64,000 nucleotides of DNA from an uncultured Pseudodesulfovibrio sp. (GCF_963662885.1 NZ_OY760064.1:124001-188000); one strand, 5' to 3'. Shown: positions 1-8,637, counted from the stretch's first letter. Program-made: numbers and translations. The notes: a model not told the origin generated them from the letters alone.

Positions 1-807
1 CAGATGGATGCCGGGCGCACCGAGGTCCAGTAGCTCGCGCACCTGACGCCGGGCTATCTCGATCCCCTTGCGCCGGACCGCTTCGTCGCCGCCTTCCTGG
101 TCGGCCTGTTGCAGTTCCAGATAGAGCTTGAGCGGAATGTTGGCCCCACACAGGGACAGGATGCGGTTCAGGGAGGCCATGCTCAGGACCGGGAGGATTC
201 CAGGAAGCACGGGATCGGTCACGCCCCGGCTCTCCAATCGGCGGACGAGATCCCGGTAGCGGCGCACGTCGAAGAACAGCTGGGTCACGGCAAAGTCCGC
301 CCCCGCGTTGAACTTGTGGCAGGTCCAGCGCAGGTCATCGTCAATGGAAGGGGATTCCGGATGGGCGTCGGGGTAGCAGGCCGTGGCCACGCCCATTTCG
401 GGCCAGCCTGCCTTGACGAACTCCACCAAATCCGAGGCGTGGCGGAAATCCTTCCATATCTCGCTCTCGTCACCCGGCATGTCGCCGCGCAGGGCCAGGA
501 CGTCGTGTATGTCCGCTTCCAGGAGTCGGTCGATGTATTCGGCGATGGATTGTCTTTCCGCGCCCACGCAGGTCAGGTGGGACATGACCGTCAGGCCGAA
601 CTGCCTGCGCATCTCGGCGGCAATGTCCAGGGTGTTGTCCCGGAACGATCCCCCAGCTCCATAGGTCACGGAGGCGAAGGCCGGATTGAGTTCGGCCAGT
701 CGTTCCACCTGGCCGAAGAACCGGGGCCACTGTTCCCGTTCCTTGGGCGGGAAGAATTCGAGAGAGAGGAAGGGGGACTGGGCCTTGATGCGGTCGATGA
801 TCTTCAT
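1..807 (-). CDS. metF: 5,10-methylenetetrahydrofolate reductase, 3' end cut by window
   Basis: Reduces methylene-THF to methyl-THF, the methyl donor for methionine synthesis. The minus-strand frame is open from an ATG at 805-807 to the window edge, so the C-terminus is missing. The N-terminus reads MKIIDRIKAQSPFLSLEFFP, with the family motif EFFPPK, followed by PAFASVTYGAGGS, then LALRGD (the folate-reductase RGD element) and TQLFFD. A ribosome site AAGGAT lies just upstream of the ATG. It follows metE by 60 bases on the same strand, so the two probably form a methionine operon in which MetF supplies the methyl-folate used by MetE. Family assignment is firm from the motifs; only the ending cannot be seen. 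Confidence 0.93.
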   Translation of the reverse strand, partial: MKIIDRIKAQSPFLSLEFFPPKEREQWPRFFGQVERLAELNPAFASVTYGAGGSFRDNTLDIAAEMRRQFGLTVMSHLTCVGAERQSIAEYIDRLLEADIHDVLALRGDMPGDESEIWKDFRHASDLVEFVKAGWPEMGVATACYPDAHPESPSIDDDLRWTCHKFNAGADFAVTQLFFDVRRYRDLVRRLESRGVTDPVLPGILPVLSMASLNRILSLCGANIPLKLYLELQQADQEGGDEAVRRKGIEIARRQVRELLDLGAPGIHL

Positions 808-827
808 GGGGTATCCTTGTAAGGGGT

Positions 828-851
828 GGGCGGGAAGGTTGCTTCCCGCCC
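828..851 (-). other. Intercistronic hairpin between metE and metF
   Basis: A perfect 10-bp inverted repeat (GGGCGGGAAG / CTTCCCGCCC) with a 4-base loop fills most of the 60-base gap between metE and metF. On the minus strand it is not followed by a T run, so it is more likely a processing or stability element, or a leaky attenuator, than a strong terminator. Confidence 0.55.
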
Positions 852-867
852 GAGGTGGTATCGGAGG

Positions 868-3138
868 TTATTGCTGTTCCTGGCGCAGTCTGCGGGCAGC
901 CTGAACCATATTTTTAAGCGAGGACAGTGTTTCGGGCCAGGCCCGTGTCTTCAGGCCGCAATCCGGGTTGACCCAGAGTCTGCGGGCCGGAACGACGGCC
1001 AGGGCCTTTTTAAGCAGGGAGTGGATTTCTTCTTCGGACGGCACGCGGGGACTGTGGATGTCGTACACGCCCGGTCCGATGTCCGCCGGGTATTCGTCGG
1101 CGTCGACGGCGTCGAGCAATTCCATCTTGCTGCGGCTGGCCTCGATGCTGATGACGTCCGCGTCCATTCGGGCGATGGCCGACAGGATGGCGTTGAATTC
1201 GCTGTAGCACATGTGCGAGTGGATCTGGGTCTCGTCCTTGACCCCACCGGCCGTCAGCCGGAAGCAGTCGACAGCCCAGCGCAGATAGTCGGCCTGTTCG
1301 GCCCGGCGCAGGGGCATGCCCTCGCGCAGGGCGGCTTCGTCTATCTGGATGGCTTTTATGCCTGCGGCCTCCAGGTCCAGCACCTCGTCGCGCATGGCCA
1401 GGGCGAGCTGGCGGCAGACCTCTTCGCGGGGGATGTCGTTGCGCACGAAGCTCCAGCACAGGATGGTCACCGGACCGGTGAGCATGCCTTTCATGGGCTT
1501 GTCGGTCAGGGATTGCGCGTACACGGCCCAGTCCACGGTCATTGGGGCGGGGCGGGATACGTCGCCATAGATGACCGGCGGCTTGACGCAGCGGCTGCCG
1601 TAGCTTTGGACCCAGCCGTTTTGCGTGAAGCAGAAACCCTTGAGCTGCTGGCCGAAGTATTCGACCATGTCGTTTCGCTCCGGTTCGCCGTGAACCAGCA
1701 CGTCCAGTCCCAATTCCTCCTGCCGGGCGACCACTTCGGCGATTTCCGCCCGCATGGCGGCGATGTATTCCGCTTCGGACAGTTCTCCCTTGCGGAAGCG
1801 CAGGCGCGTGCGCCGGATTTCCGTGGTCTGGGGGTAGGAGCCGATGGTCGTGGTCGGGAACAGGGGGAGGTCCAGCCGGGCGTGCTGTATCGATGAACGT
1901 ATGGCCAGGGGCGAAGCGCGATTATACATCTCTGGCGTGATCGCACGGACCCGTTCACGAACAACGTCGTCGGTCACGGCACGGTTTTCGGATCGGGCCA
2001 GCAGGGCGTCCCTGTTCTCCTTGAACAGTTCGGGCGTGCCTTTGCCTTCGGCGGCCTGTTTCAAGGCCGCGATCTCCGCGCATTTCTGCACGGCAAAGGC
2101 CATCCACCGCTTTATTTCCGGATCGAGTCCGGCTTCGTTTTCGGCGTCCACGGGGCAGTGGAGCAGGGAGCAGCTCGATCCGACCATGAGACGTTCCGGC
2201 TTGACCTGCTGGCGGGCCGCAGTGATCCTGCGCAGGGACGCGTCCAGATCCGTCTTCCAGATGTTCCTGCCGTCGATCAGCCCCAGGGAGAGGGTCACGT
2301 TGGAAGGCATTTTTTTCAGCAACTCCGGCAGTTGATCCGGTCCGCGGACCAGGTCCACGTGGAGTCCGTCCAAAGGTAGGGCCAGGATTGTGTCCAGGTT
2401 GTCGCCCGGCGCGCCGAAATAGGTGGCCAGCAGCAAACGGGAGCTGATAGCTGCTTCCCGGATTCGTGCATACGCCTTGGCGAAAGCCCGCCTGGCCTCG
2501 TCGCTCAGGTCCGTGCACAGGATCGGTTCATCCAGCTGAATCCAGGCGCAGAGGCCGTCCAGCTCTCGGATGATGGCGCAGTAGGCGTCCACCAATCCGT
2601 CCAGATGCTTCCAACGGTCGCAGCCTTCTACTTCCTTGGCCAGCAGCAGGAAGGTCATGGGGCCGATCAGGACAGGCTTGGGAGAAAGTCCCAGAGACCG
2701 CGCCGATTCAACCGCATCAACGAGAGTGTTCCCGGTTTTGGTGAAAGTGGTGTCCGGTGCCAACTCGGGCACTATATAATGATAGTTGGTGTCGAACCAC
2801 TTGGTCATCTCCATGGCCGGGATGCCGTTGTCGGCGTCGCCTCGAGCCATATGAAAGTATGTCTTCAGGTCCAGTTCCCCGCCGTCCCAACCGTAGCGCG
2901 GCGGGACAGCGCCGAGCATGGCGACGGTGTCGAGGACGTGGTCATACAGAGAAAAATCGCCGACCGGAATGAGAGTCAGGCCTGCTTCGGACTGAATGGT
3001 CCAATGCCGTTTCTTCAACTCGTCGGCCGTGGCAAGCAGCTCGGCCTCGGTTGTCTCTCCACGCCAGTACTTTTCCAGGGCCCATTTCAGTTCCCGTTCG
3101 ATCCCCATGCGGGGAAAACCCAAAATATGCGCATGCAT
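868..3138 (-). CDS. metE: Cobalamin-independent methionine synthase
   Basis: Transfers the methyl group of 5-methyl-THF(Glu3) to homocysteine without B12. The chosen ATG at 3136-3138 gives MHAHILGFPRMG, the usual MetE beginning, and is preceded by GGAGCAGAC, a good ribosome site. The frame extends 28 codons further upstream but that part looks non-coding. The protein is 756 residues, the normal length. The N-terminal half has the barrel motif LQLDEPILCTDL-like segment (AWIQLDEP), and the C-terminal half has the zinc-site region IHSHMCYSEF and the ending WVNPDCGLKTR, whose Cys ligand is present. It is upstream of metF in an apparent operon. An inverted repeat about 225 bases upstream of the start may be its operator. 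Confidence 0.96.
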   Translation of the reverse strand: MHAHILGFPRMGIERELKWALEKYWRGETTEAELLATADELKKRHWTIQSEAGLTLIPVGDFSLYDHVLDTVAMLGAVPPRYGWDGGELDLKTYFHMARGDADNGIPAMEMTKWFDTNYHYIVPELAPDTTFTKTGNTLVDAVESARSLGLSPKPVLIGPMTFLLLAKEVEGCDRWKHLDGLVDAYCAIIRELDGLCAWIQLDEPILCTDLSDEARRAFAKAYARIREAAISSRLLLATYFGAPGDNLDTILALPLDGLHVDLVRGPDQLPELLKKMPSNVTLSLGLIDGRNIWKTDLDASLRRITAARQQVKPERLMVGSSCSLLHCPVDAENEAGLDPEIKRWMAFAVQKCAEIAALKQAAEGKGTPELFKENRDALLARSENRAVTDDVVRERVRAITPEMYNRASPLAIRSSIQHARLDLPLFPTTTIGSYPQTTEIRRTRLRFRKGELSEAEYIAAMRAEIAEVVARQEELGLDVLVHGEPERNDMVEYFGQQLKGFCFTQNGWVQSYGSRCVKPPVIYGDVSRPAPMTVDWAVYAQSLTDKPMKGMLTGPVTILCWSFVRNDIPREEVCRQLALAMRDEVLDLEAAGIKAIQIDEAALREGMPLRRAEQADYLRWAVDCFRLTAGGVKDETQIHSHMCYSEFNAILSAIARMDADVISIEASRSKMELLDAVDADEYPADIGPGVYDIHSPRVPSEEEIHSLLKKALAVVPARRLWVNPDCGLKTRAWPETLSSLKNMVQAARRLRQEQQ

Positions 3139-3361
3139 GTCTGCTCCATGGTTACGGGTGAAAACTGTTGGTGCCCGTCCCGCAACGCCGTTCGTCGCAG
3201 GGAGCTCTACGTGGTCGCTCAATGGTGTGTTCCCCGGCAGGACGTCATCCGGTTTTCAACATCATCGCTTTGGCTGCCTTTCAAGTCCGGTGTACTCGCT
3301 GTATCCCTCTACAGAAGTCTTTTTCAGCGGTAATTGCCGGTATTTCATGTCGCTGTATTCG

Positions 3362-3383
3362 TATATCAAGATTCATTGATATA
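3362..3383. promoter_or_regulatory. Inverted repeat, candidate metE operator
   Basis: TATATCAA-GATTCA-TTGATATA: two perfect 8-base arms with a 6-base spacer, about 225 bases upstream of the metE ATG. The arm sequence and spacing resemble operators of ArsR-family repressors. In Desulfovibrionales an ArsR-family regulator, SahR, is known to control methionine-cycle genes. Assignment to SahR is inference, because no regulator gene is in the window. Confidence 0.5.
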
Positions 3384-3506
3384 TGGATAGGTGTCCAATT
3401 GCAACCCTTCTTTGAGCAGGGGAGACTGTGGGGATAGCTTCAGCGAGTCCGGCTGCCTGTGGCAGAAACGAAAACGGGAACAGGAGAACGCCTTTCCATG
3501 GAATGG

Positions 3507-3535
3507 TTGACAAATGGTTGGTTGCCTCCTAAGTT
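3507..3535 (+). promoter_or_regulatory. Candidate sigma-70 promoter for flavodoxin
   Basis: TTGACA at 3507-3512, a 17-base spacer, and TAAGTT at 3530-3535. The -35 is perfect and the -10 weak. It would start transcription inside the Fur-like palindrome that follows, leaving a leader of roughly 170 bases before the flavodoxin ATG. Confidence 0.4.
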
Positions 3536-3537
3536 TC

Positions 3538-3554
3538 GTGAAAATGATTTTCAC
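3538..3554. promoter_or_regulatory. Fur box upstream of flavodoxin
   Basis: GTGAAAATGATTTTCAC is a perfect 8-1-8 palindrome close to the Fur consensus. It lies directly downstream of the candidate promoter, a position suited to repression by Fe-Fur. Flavodoxin replacing ferredoxin under iron limitation is well established, including Fur control in Desulfovibrio. Confidence 0.65.
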
Positions 3555-3714
3555 TATCAAAATATGCGTTCGACAGGGAACAGTACCCACTACAAATCAT
3601 GAGCCTAAACGACAAAGCTGGAGTTGAACATGATTTCCGCCATTTCCTCACACTGTAGCGAGCCCGGTAAGGGCCGGTGCGCGTTCGACAACTTCAACAC
3701 AATGAGGAAACACT

Positions 3715-4155
3715 ATGAGCAAGGTACTGATCGTTTACGGTTCCACCACCGGCAATACTGAGAGCGTGGCCGACGCCATTGGGAAATTCCTGGTAAGCAA
3801 TGGCAGTGAAGTCGTGGCCAGAAACGCGGCTGACGTGGCCGTAGAGGATATGGCGGACGGTTTTGACGCCGTGCTTCTGGGGTGCTCCACATGGGGCGAT
3901 GACTCCATCGAGCTTCAGGACGACTTCATTCCGGTTTTTGATGATCTGGACAAGGCCGGACTGAACGGAAAGAAGGTCGGGGTATTCGGATGCGGGGACT
4001 CTTCCTACGAGTACTTTTGCGGTGCGGTTGATGCCATCGAGGAAAAAGCCGAAGAGTTGGGAGCTGTCTTGCTCGGCGATACCCTGAAGATAGATGGGGA
4101 CCCGGATATGGGGGATGTTACGGCCTGGGCCGGAACGATCCAGCCCAAATTGTAG
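3715..4155 (+). CDS. fld: Flavodoxin
   Basis: Small cytoplasmic FMN electron carrier of 146 residues, the normal short-chain flavodoxin length. The phosphate loop is STTGNTE at residues 10-16. Trp60 (in CSTWGDD) and Tyr98 (in GCGDSSYEY) sit at the same numbers as the FMN-sandwiching residues of Desulfovibrio vulgaris flavodoxin. GAGG precedes the ATG. A Fur-like palindrome upstream suggests induction under iron starvation, when it would replace ferredoxin in hydrogen and pyruvate metabolism. It is monocistronic: a strong terminator follows, facing the convergent thiol peroxidase gene. Confidence 0.97.
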   Translation: MSKVLIVYGSTTGNTESVADAIGKFLVSNGSEVVARNAADVAVEDMADGFDAVLLGCSTWGDDSIELQDDFIPVFDDLDKAGLNGKKVGVFGCGDSSYEYFCGAVDAIEEKAEELGAVLLGDTLKIDGDPDMGDVTAWAGTIQPKL

Positions 4156-4202
4156 CTGCCCCAGCCGTCTCTCCGGACGGTACGGGACGAATTAAAACCG
4201 CG

Positions 4203-4241
4203 AAGGCCCGGAAGAGTGATCTTCCGGGCCTTGGTTTTGTT
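4203..4241. terminator. Terminator between fld and tpx
   Basis: A 12-bp perfect stem (AAGGCCCGGAAG / CTTCCGGGCCTT) with a 6-base loop, followed by GGTTTTGTTT on the plus strand. It lies between convergent genes and may serve both. Confidence 0.85.
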
Positions 4242-4259
4242 TACTTGTCGGGAGCAGGG

Positions 4260-4775
4260 TTAGATCAGCTCGCGAACCACCTTGAGGGCGGCATCATAGT
4301 CGGGCTCTTCGGTGATCTCTTTCAGGTACTGGACGTAGGCTACCTTGCCATCCTTGCCCACAACGAAGACGGCGCGGGTCAGAAGGCGGAGCTCCTTGAT
4401 GAGCGTTCCCCAGTTCTCGCCGAAAGACGCCTGAGCGTGGTCGGACAAGGTTTGCACGGCCTCGATGCCGGCCGCACCGCACCAGCGAGCCTGGGCAAAG
4501 GGCAGGTCCATGCTGACGGTCAGGATTTTCACGTCATCGCCCAGCGCGGTGGCCTCGGTATTGAAGCGACGTGTTTCCATGTCGCATACGGGGGTGTCCA
4601 GAGAGGGGACCGAGGCGATGACCAGAACCTTGCCGGAAAAGTCGGCCAGGGTGGCGGGGGCCAGGTCGTTGGTGGTCAAGGTGAAGTCGGGAGCGGCGTC
4701 GCCGACTTTGATTTCAGGGCCAACAAGCGTTAGCGGATTTCCTTGAAACGTGATGATTCCGGTTCTTTCACCCAT
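4260..4775 (-). CDS. tpx: Thiol peroxidase (atypical 2-Cys peroxiredoxin)
   Basis: Reduces peroxides using thioredoxin-type electrons. The product is 171 residues. The peroxidatic Cys64 lies in SLDTPVCD and the resolving Cys99 in ARWCGAAG, the Tpx pattern with the two cysteines about 35 residues apart. AAAGGAGAA is well placed before the ATG. The gene stands alone, convergent with flavodoxin. In an anaerobe such as this it would protect against oxygen exposure. No PerR-type palindrome was recognised upstream. Confidence 0.95.
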   Translation of the reverse strand: MGERTGIITFQGNPLTLVGPEIKVGDAAPDFTLTTNDLAPATLADFSGKVLVIASVPSLDTPVCDMETRRFNTEATALGDDVKILTVSMDLPFAQARWCGAAGIEAVQTLSDHAQASFGENWGTLIKELRLLTRAVFVVGKDGKVAYVQYLKEITEEPDYDAALKVVRELI

Positions 4776-5139
4776 GATATTCTCCTTTCACGAATGTGGG
4801 TTGGTCGTTCTTATCCAAATAAGTATCCACAATGGCATGTAAAGACGCAACCAATAATTATTCTCGTTCTTTTTGGCTGTGTTGGACATACTGGCCGTTT
4901 CGTCAGTAGGGAGCCTTCCACAGTTTTCATCGGAAAATATCAGGTTGCGGGCGAGCAAAATAGCAAAAATCTATACTATAGTGTTCAAATAGGTACAAAA
5001 TGTAAGAGGATTCGACAAAGTGTCGGGCAAAATGACAATTTTTTTACAGTTGATGCGCTAAAACCCATGTTTTACATGTCTGGCATGTTTTGTGCTTATT
5101 TCGGGAGAACAAAACGGGGAATTCAACGTGGGAGACACC
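4776..5139. other. AT-rich divergent intergenic region
   Basis: 364 bases between the divergent tpx and PEP-CTERM genes. The stretch is clearly richer in A and T than its surroundings and probably carries both promoters. I could not identify a specific operator. A frame running through it from 4743 has no ribosome site and no family features. Confidence 0.5.
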
Positions 5140-5904
5140 ATGAAACGCTTTATCATATTCACTCTGTTCGCCATATGCCTGCTCCAGGCACCCTATGCGC
5201 AGGCGACAACCGTCGTGTCCTTCGAGGATAACGCCGTCTACTGGGATGGCTTTGAAAACACCTACAGAGGCGGCCGGCAAAACAGCCAGGATGTAATCGG
5301 AACTCCGGATTTAACCGGTGGCAATTTCATCTATGACGGTCATACCCTGACCGGAATCGAGTTGTACTACACCAGCACCAGCAGGGCTATTTCGCCCGGT
5401 GACTGGTTTTTCGACTTCGACCAGGATCAGAATTGGGACTATGTCCTGCACCAATCCGTACAGCATACCCGGCGTGGCTCTTACCTGGTTTACAACCTCT
5501 ATAACGTAGATGGTTGGGGCTTGGGCTATGGCGATGAGGCTTCCTGGTATTGGAAGTGGGAATACCAGGAGTCCTACGGGCGTGGAGGCGAAATTCGTTA
5601 TGACCACCCAGTCAAGGCATTGATACCCTGGTGGGCCGAAGGCGAGGCTGTTGACTTCTCGGGTTGGGACTATGGTGAAGTCTCCGAAGATTCGCCCGGA
5701 AAATCCGTTTGGTCAGGCATCGACCTTGATCTGCTGGCATTTGACGGAGCTTCCTTTACCTACGGTTTCGCCATGACCTGCGCCAACGACGTCCTTTTCG
5801 GACAGTCCATGGTTCCTGCCCCCGAACCTTCTACCTTCCTGCTGCTCGGGTTCGGAGGTCTTGGGCTGCTGCTCTACCGCCGCAAGAAGAGCCGTTCTCT
5901 CTAA
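5140..5904 (+). CDS. PEP-CTERM sorting domain protein, function unknown
   Basis: Secreted protein of 254 residues. The ATG at 5140 follows GTGGGAG and opens a signal peptide (MKRFIIFTLFAICLLQAPYA, cleavage near AQA). The frame could begin 16 codons earlier but that would bury the signal peptide. The C-terminus has the PEP-CTERM tripartite tag: PAPEPSTF, a hydrophobic stretch LLLGFGGLGLLLY, and a basic tail RRKKSR. In known systems this is cut by an exosortase and the protein goes to the surface or extracellular polysaccharide. The central part is rich in Trp, Tyr, Gly and Asp and matches no family I recognise. No exosortase gene is in the window. Confidence 0.88.
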   Translation: MKRFIIFTLFAICLLQAPYAQATTVVSFEDNAVYWDGFENTYRGGRQNSQDVIGTPDLTGGNFIYDGHTLTGIELYYTSTSRAISPGDWFFDFDQDQNWDYVLHQSVQHTRRGSYLVYNLYNVDGWGLGYGDEASWYWKWEYQESYGRGGEIRYDHPVKALIPWWAEGEAVDFSGWDYGEVSEDSPGKSVWSGIDLDLLAFDGASFTYGFAMTCANDVLFGQSMVPAPEPSTFLLLGFGGLGLLLYRRKKSRSL

Positions 5905-5927
5905 TTCTCATTAAAATGGTACTACGA

Positions 5928-5961
5928 GGCCGGGCAGTCATCTGACTGCCCGGCCTTTTTT
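5928..5961 (+). terminator. Terminator after PEP-CTERM gene
   Basis: A 13-bp perfect stem (GGCCGGGCAGTCA / TGACTGCCCGGCC) with a 2-base loop, followed by six T residues. Confidence 0.9.
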
Positions 5962-6237
5962 GTGGTTTGGGGCGGACGAGTGCCTTTTAAACCACAACCT
6001 CTGATGTGGGTGTTTTTCGGAAAGTCTTGAAAAATCGGAGAAGGCGGGTATGCTGAAAGCAAGTCGTCATGCGGCTTTTTGGCTCAGACGACGATCGCTG
6101 TCCGGAAAAAATGGAATCGGGAGATTCTCCTATGGACAGAAAAAACGCGGCTATGTATAGAATCGCTAACTTTTGCCCGTTGTCCGCCGGACGGACGAGT
6201 ATGGTCCTTTTTTGAGCTAACGCGGAGTGGAGCCTTT

Positions 6238-7662
6238 GTGGGAAAGATACTGCTGATAGATGACGACCCGTTTCAGTGCGCAGCCGTCGAGTCCATCATC
6301 AAGAAGATGGGCTATGACTGCCATTGCGTCTATTCCGGGTTGGAAGGGCTGACGCTTCTCAAGAGCAGCCATTTCGACATCATATTCCTGGATCTCAACC
6401 TGCATGAAGGCAGCGGGCTGACCCACATCCCGCGTTTGACGGAGCTTGACCCCGATGTGGATATCGTCATGCTCACCGGCGAATCGGACACGGACTATAT
6501 CTCCCAGGCCTTTGCAGCGGGGGTCAAGGACTACCTGGTCAAGCCTATCAAGGAAGACCGCTTCCGGCAGGTCATCCAGAACCTGCTCCAGCAGAAGACT
6601 GTCCAGAAAGAGCAGACTGATACCCTGATTCGGGATGAGATCATCGGCGACAGCACCGCACTCAACCAGTGTCTGGAACGGCTGGCCATTTCCGCGAAGG
6701 GTAACGGCAACGTGCTCATCACCGGGGAGACCGGGACCGGAAAGGAACTCTTTGCCCGGGCCCTGCACAACAACAGCGACCGCAAAGACAAGCGGTACAT
6801 CGTTGTGGACTGCACCAACCTCCCGTCAACGCTGGCCGAAAGTCTGCTCTTCGGTCACGCCAAGGGCTCTTTTACCGGCGCGGACCAGGACCGCAAGGGG
6901 CTGTTCCATCTGGCTCACGGCGGGACCCTGTTTCTGGATGAAATCGGCGATCTCGATCTGGGGATTCAGAAGTCCCTGTTGCGTGTCCTGCAGGAGAAGA
7001 CCTTCCGCCCGCTCAGTTCCAGCAAGGAAGTGTACAGTGATTTCAGGCTGGTGGCAGCCACCAACCGGAACCTGGAAGAAATGGTGGCCCAGGGGCAATT
7101 CCGCAGTGACCTCTATTATCGGTTGCAGAGTTTCATCATAGAACTGCCGCCCCTGCGCGAACGCAACGGTGACATCGAGTTGCTGACCCGGCACTACCTG
7201 CCCACGCTTTGCAAAGAGAACGGCATGGAGGAAAAGGAGGTCGATCCGCAGTTCATCGAAACCTTGCGGCTGTATGACTGGCCTGGCAACGTGCGCGAGT
7301 TGGTCAACGTCCTCCATGTTTCGCTGCAGAAGGCGCGTTTCTCCAAGTTTCTGAATATCTACCATCTTCCCCAGCAGTTGCGTATGCGGCGCGTGTTTCA
7401 GGACATGGATGGCAACGAAGCGCCGCCACAGGAAGTCGGCTCGTCGCCCAATTTCTTCTCCTTGCCCATGACCGCCGACGAGTTCCCGATCATGAAAGCG
7501 GCACGCCAGGAAGCGGTGGAGGCCATGGAACAGGCCTACCTCCAACGGTTGGTCCAGTTGAGTGACGCTTCCATATCCACGGCCTGCAAGCTTTCCGGGC
7601 TTTCGCGGGCGCGCCTGTACGAGTTGTTGAGCAAGCACAACCTGTCCTTGAAGGCCAGCTGA
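6238..7662 (+). CDS. Sigma-54-dependent response regulator (NtrC family)
   Basis: A 474-residue enhancer-binding transcription activator. GTG at 6238 is preferred because GGAG lies 5 bases upstream and the receiver domain (KILLIDDD) starts at once. The frame is open for 53 more codons upstream, but these do not look coding. Order: receiver domain (Asp52 in FLDLNL, Lys in VKPI), sigma-54 AAA+ domain with Walker A GETGTGKE, GSFTGA (a Ser variant of the GAFTGA loop) and Walker B GTLFLDEIGD, then a Fis-type helix-turn-helix (TACKLSGLSRARLYELLSKH). No kinase gene is adjacent, so it is an orphan regulator and its targets cannot be read from the context. Confidence 0.93.
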   Translation: MGKILLIDDDPFQCAAVESIIKKMGYDCHCVYSGLEGLTLLKSSHFDIIFLDLNLHEGSGLTHIPRLTELDPDVDIVMLTGESDTDYISQAFAAGVKDYLVKPIKEDRFRQVIQNLLQQKTVQKEQTDTLIRDEIIGDSTALNQCLERLAISAKGNGNVLITGETGTGKELFARALHNNSDRKDKRYIVVDCTNLPSTLAESLLFGHAKGSFTGADQDRKGLFHLAHGGTLFLDEIGDLDLGIQKSLLRVLQEKTFRPLSSSKEVYSDFRLVAATNRNLEEMVAQGQFRSDLYYRLQSFIIELPPLRERNGDIELLTRHYLPTLCKENGMEEKEVDPQFIETLRLYDWPGNVRELVNVLHVSLQKARFSKFLNIYHLPQQLRMRRVFQDMDGNEAPPQEVGSSPNFFSLPMTADEFPIMKAARQEAVEAMEQAYLQRLVQLSDASISTACKLSGLSRARLYELLSKHNLSLKAS

Positions 7663-7735
7663 TCGGCAGCCCCCTCTGTTTTAATTTCCTTCCACTGAAG
7701 TGTCTTTTTGGCGCGAAATTTGCTTTAAAACTTAC

Positions 7736-8191
7736 ATGTACGACTATAAGCTCAATAAGCGGATGCATGTTGCCGTGAAAGATGGTGCGGCACTCAGCGA
7801 GATCGTGACCCGGTTGGGCGCGATCATAGAAAGCGCCGCGTCGAACAACGAACTGGAGACACAGGATCGGCGAAGCTGCCCACGCAGAACCGTCATGATC
7901 CCCGGACTCGTCCAGGTGTTGAAGTCGAGCGGTGAAATCATGGTTTTTCCCGTCCAGATCAGGAACATATCGACTCAGGGGATGCTCCTTGAATTCAAGG
8001 ATAAAGGACACGTGTTCGCCGGCATGCTCAAGGAGATTGAAGGCCTGAGCGTGACCTTCCAGGTGGACGATTCTGTGGCCACCTTGGAATGCCTCCCCAA
8101 GCGGATTGTGCTGGATGATCCGGTAGAAGTTGGAGTCGAGGTTTCCGATGACTCCGAAGACAAGCCGCGCATACAACGGTTCCTCATGTAG
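7736..8191 (+). CDS. PilZ domain protein
   Basis: About 151 residues. PilZ domains bind c-di-GMP through an RxxxR motif and a D/N-x-S-x-x-G motif. Here these are RRSCPRR near residues 57-63 of the longer reading, and NISTQG downstream. The rest is a beta-rich C-terminal half with no other recognisable domain. The start is uncertain: ATG at 7736 is used, with GTG at 7700 and ATG at 7799-region alternatives; none has a clear ribosome site. It lies 73 bases after the orphan NtrC-type regulator, so co-transcription is possible. A strong terminator follows. Probably a c-di-GMP receptor affecting motility or surface functions; that role is inference. Confidence 0.75.
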   Translation: MYDYKLNKRMHVAVKDGAALSEIVTRLGAIIESAASNNELETQDRRSCPRRTVMIPGLVQVLKSSGEIMVFPVQIRNISTQGMLLEFKDKGHVFAGMLKEIEGLSVTFQVDDSVATLECLPKRIVLDDPVEVGVEVSDDSEDKPRIQRFLM

Positions 8192-8223
8192 TTCCTTTTT
8201 TCATTACGAAGCTGAATGAATGC

Positions 8224-8257
8224 GACCGGCGAGAGCTTTCTCGCCGGTCTTTTTTTT
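8224..8257 (+). terminator. Terminator after first PilZ gene
   Basis: An 11-bp perfect stem (GACCGGCGAGA / TCTCGCCGGTC) with a GCTT loop and a run of T residues. Confidence 0.92.
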
Positions 8258-8637
8258 GTGGAACGCGTTTCCATAATTATCCCAGCCGGATACCTCGATT
8301 CGTATTTGTCTGGGCTGATTTTGGGAGCGTAAGGTTTTCTTCGTGTTTGTGTCGGTTTGTCAGACACATTGTAAAGGTTTACCAAGAGCTGTTTTGCTTG
8401 AAGGAGTTTTGTCAAGATTTCGGCAGTTCTTGTCGATGCCTTTTGTCCAGCCGGGAAAAAGTCCCTAGTCGCATTGTATCATTCAATAATTGGGGAACCC
8501 CTTGGGCGGAACAGAGTATGTCGTAACCGTAATCAGGGAGGCGGTGAGACGCTGCGCAATGTTACAATTAGTGCGGTATGCTTATTGCAAAAAAATTAGC
8601 ATTGTTGAGGCATTGGGATGGGGCTCCGGGGGGAGAT
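8258..8637. other. Intergenic region before second PilZ gene
   Basis: 380 bases with no convincing gene. Presumably holds the promoter of the following PilZ gene. I looked for a GEMM c-di-GMP riboswitch here and did not find its conserved core. Confidence 0.4.

Larger units (their letters stand above)
3139..3714. other. Divergent control region between metE and flavodoxin
   Basis: This 576-base stretch separates the divergent metE and flavodoxin genes. It holds a TATATCAA-N6-TTGATATA palindrome on the metE side and a promoter plus Fur-like palindrome on the flavodoxin side, each listed separately. Short open frames here lack ribosome sites and family features. I looked for a cobalamin or SAM riboswitch in front of metE and could not identify the conserved boxes. 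Confidence 0.6.

Noticed and set aside
3139..3714. Possible cobalamin or SAM riboswitch upstream of metE
   Set aside because: I read both strands for the B12 box and the SAM core and could not place either; only DNA palindromes were convincing.
4743..5231. 162-codon frame spanning the tpx/PEP-CTERM gap
   Set aside because: It covers the AT-rich control region, has no ribosome site and ends inside the PEP-CTERM gene.
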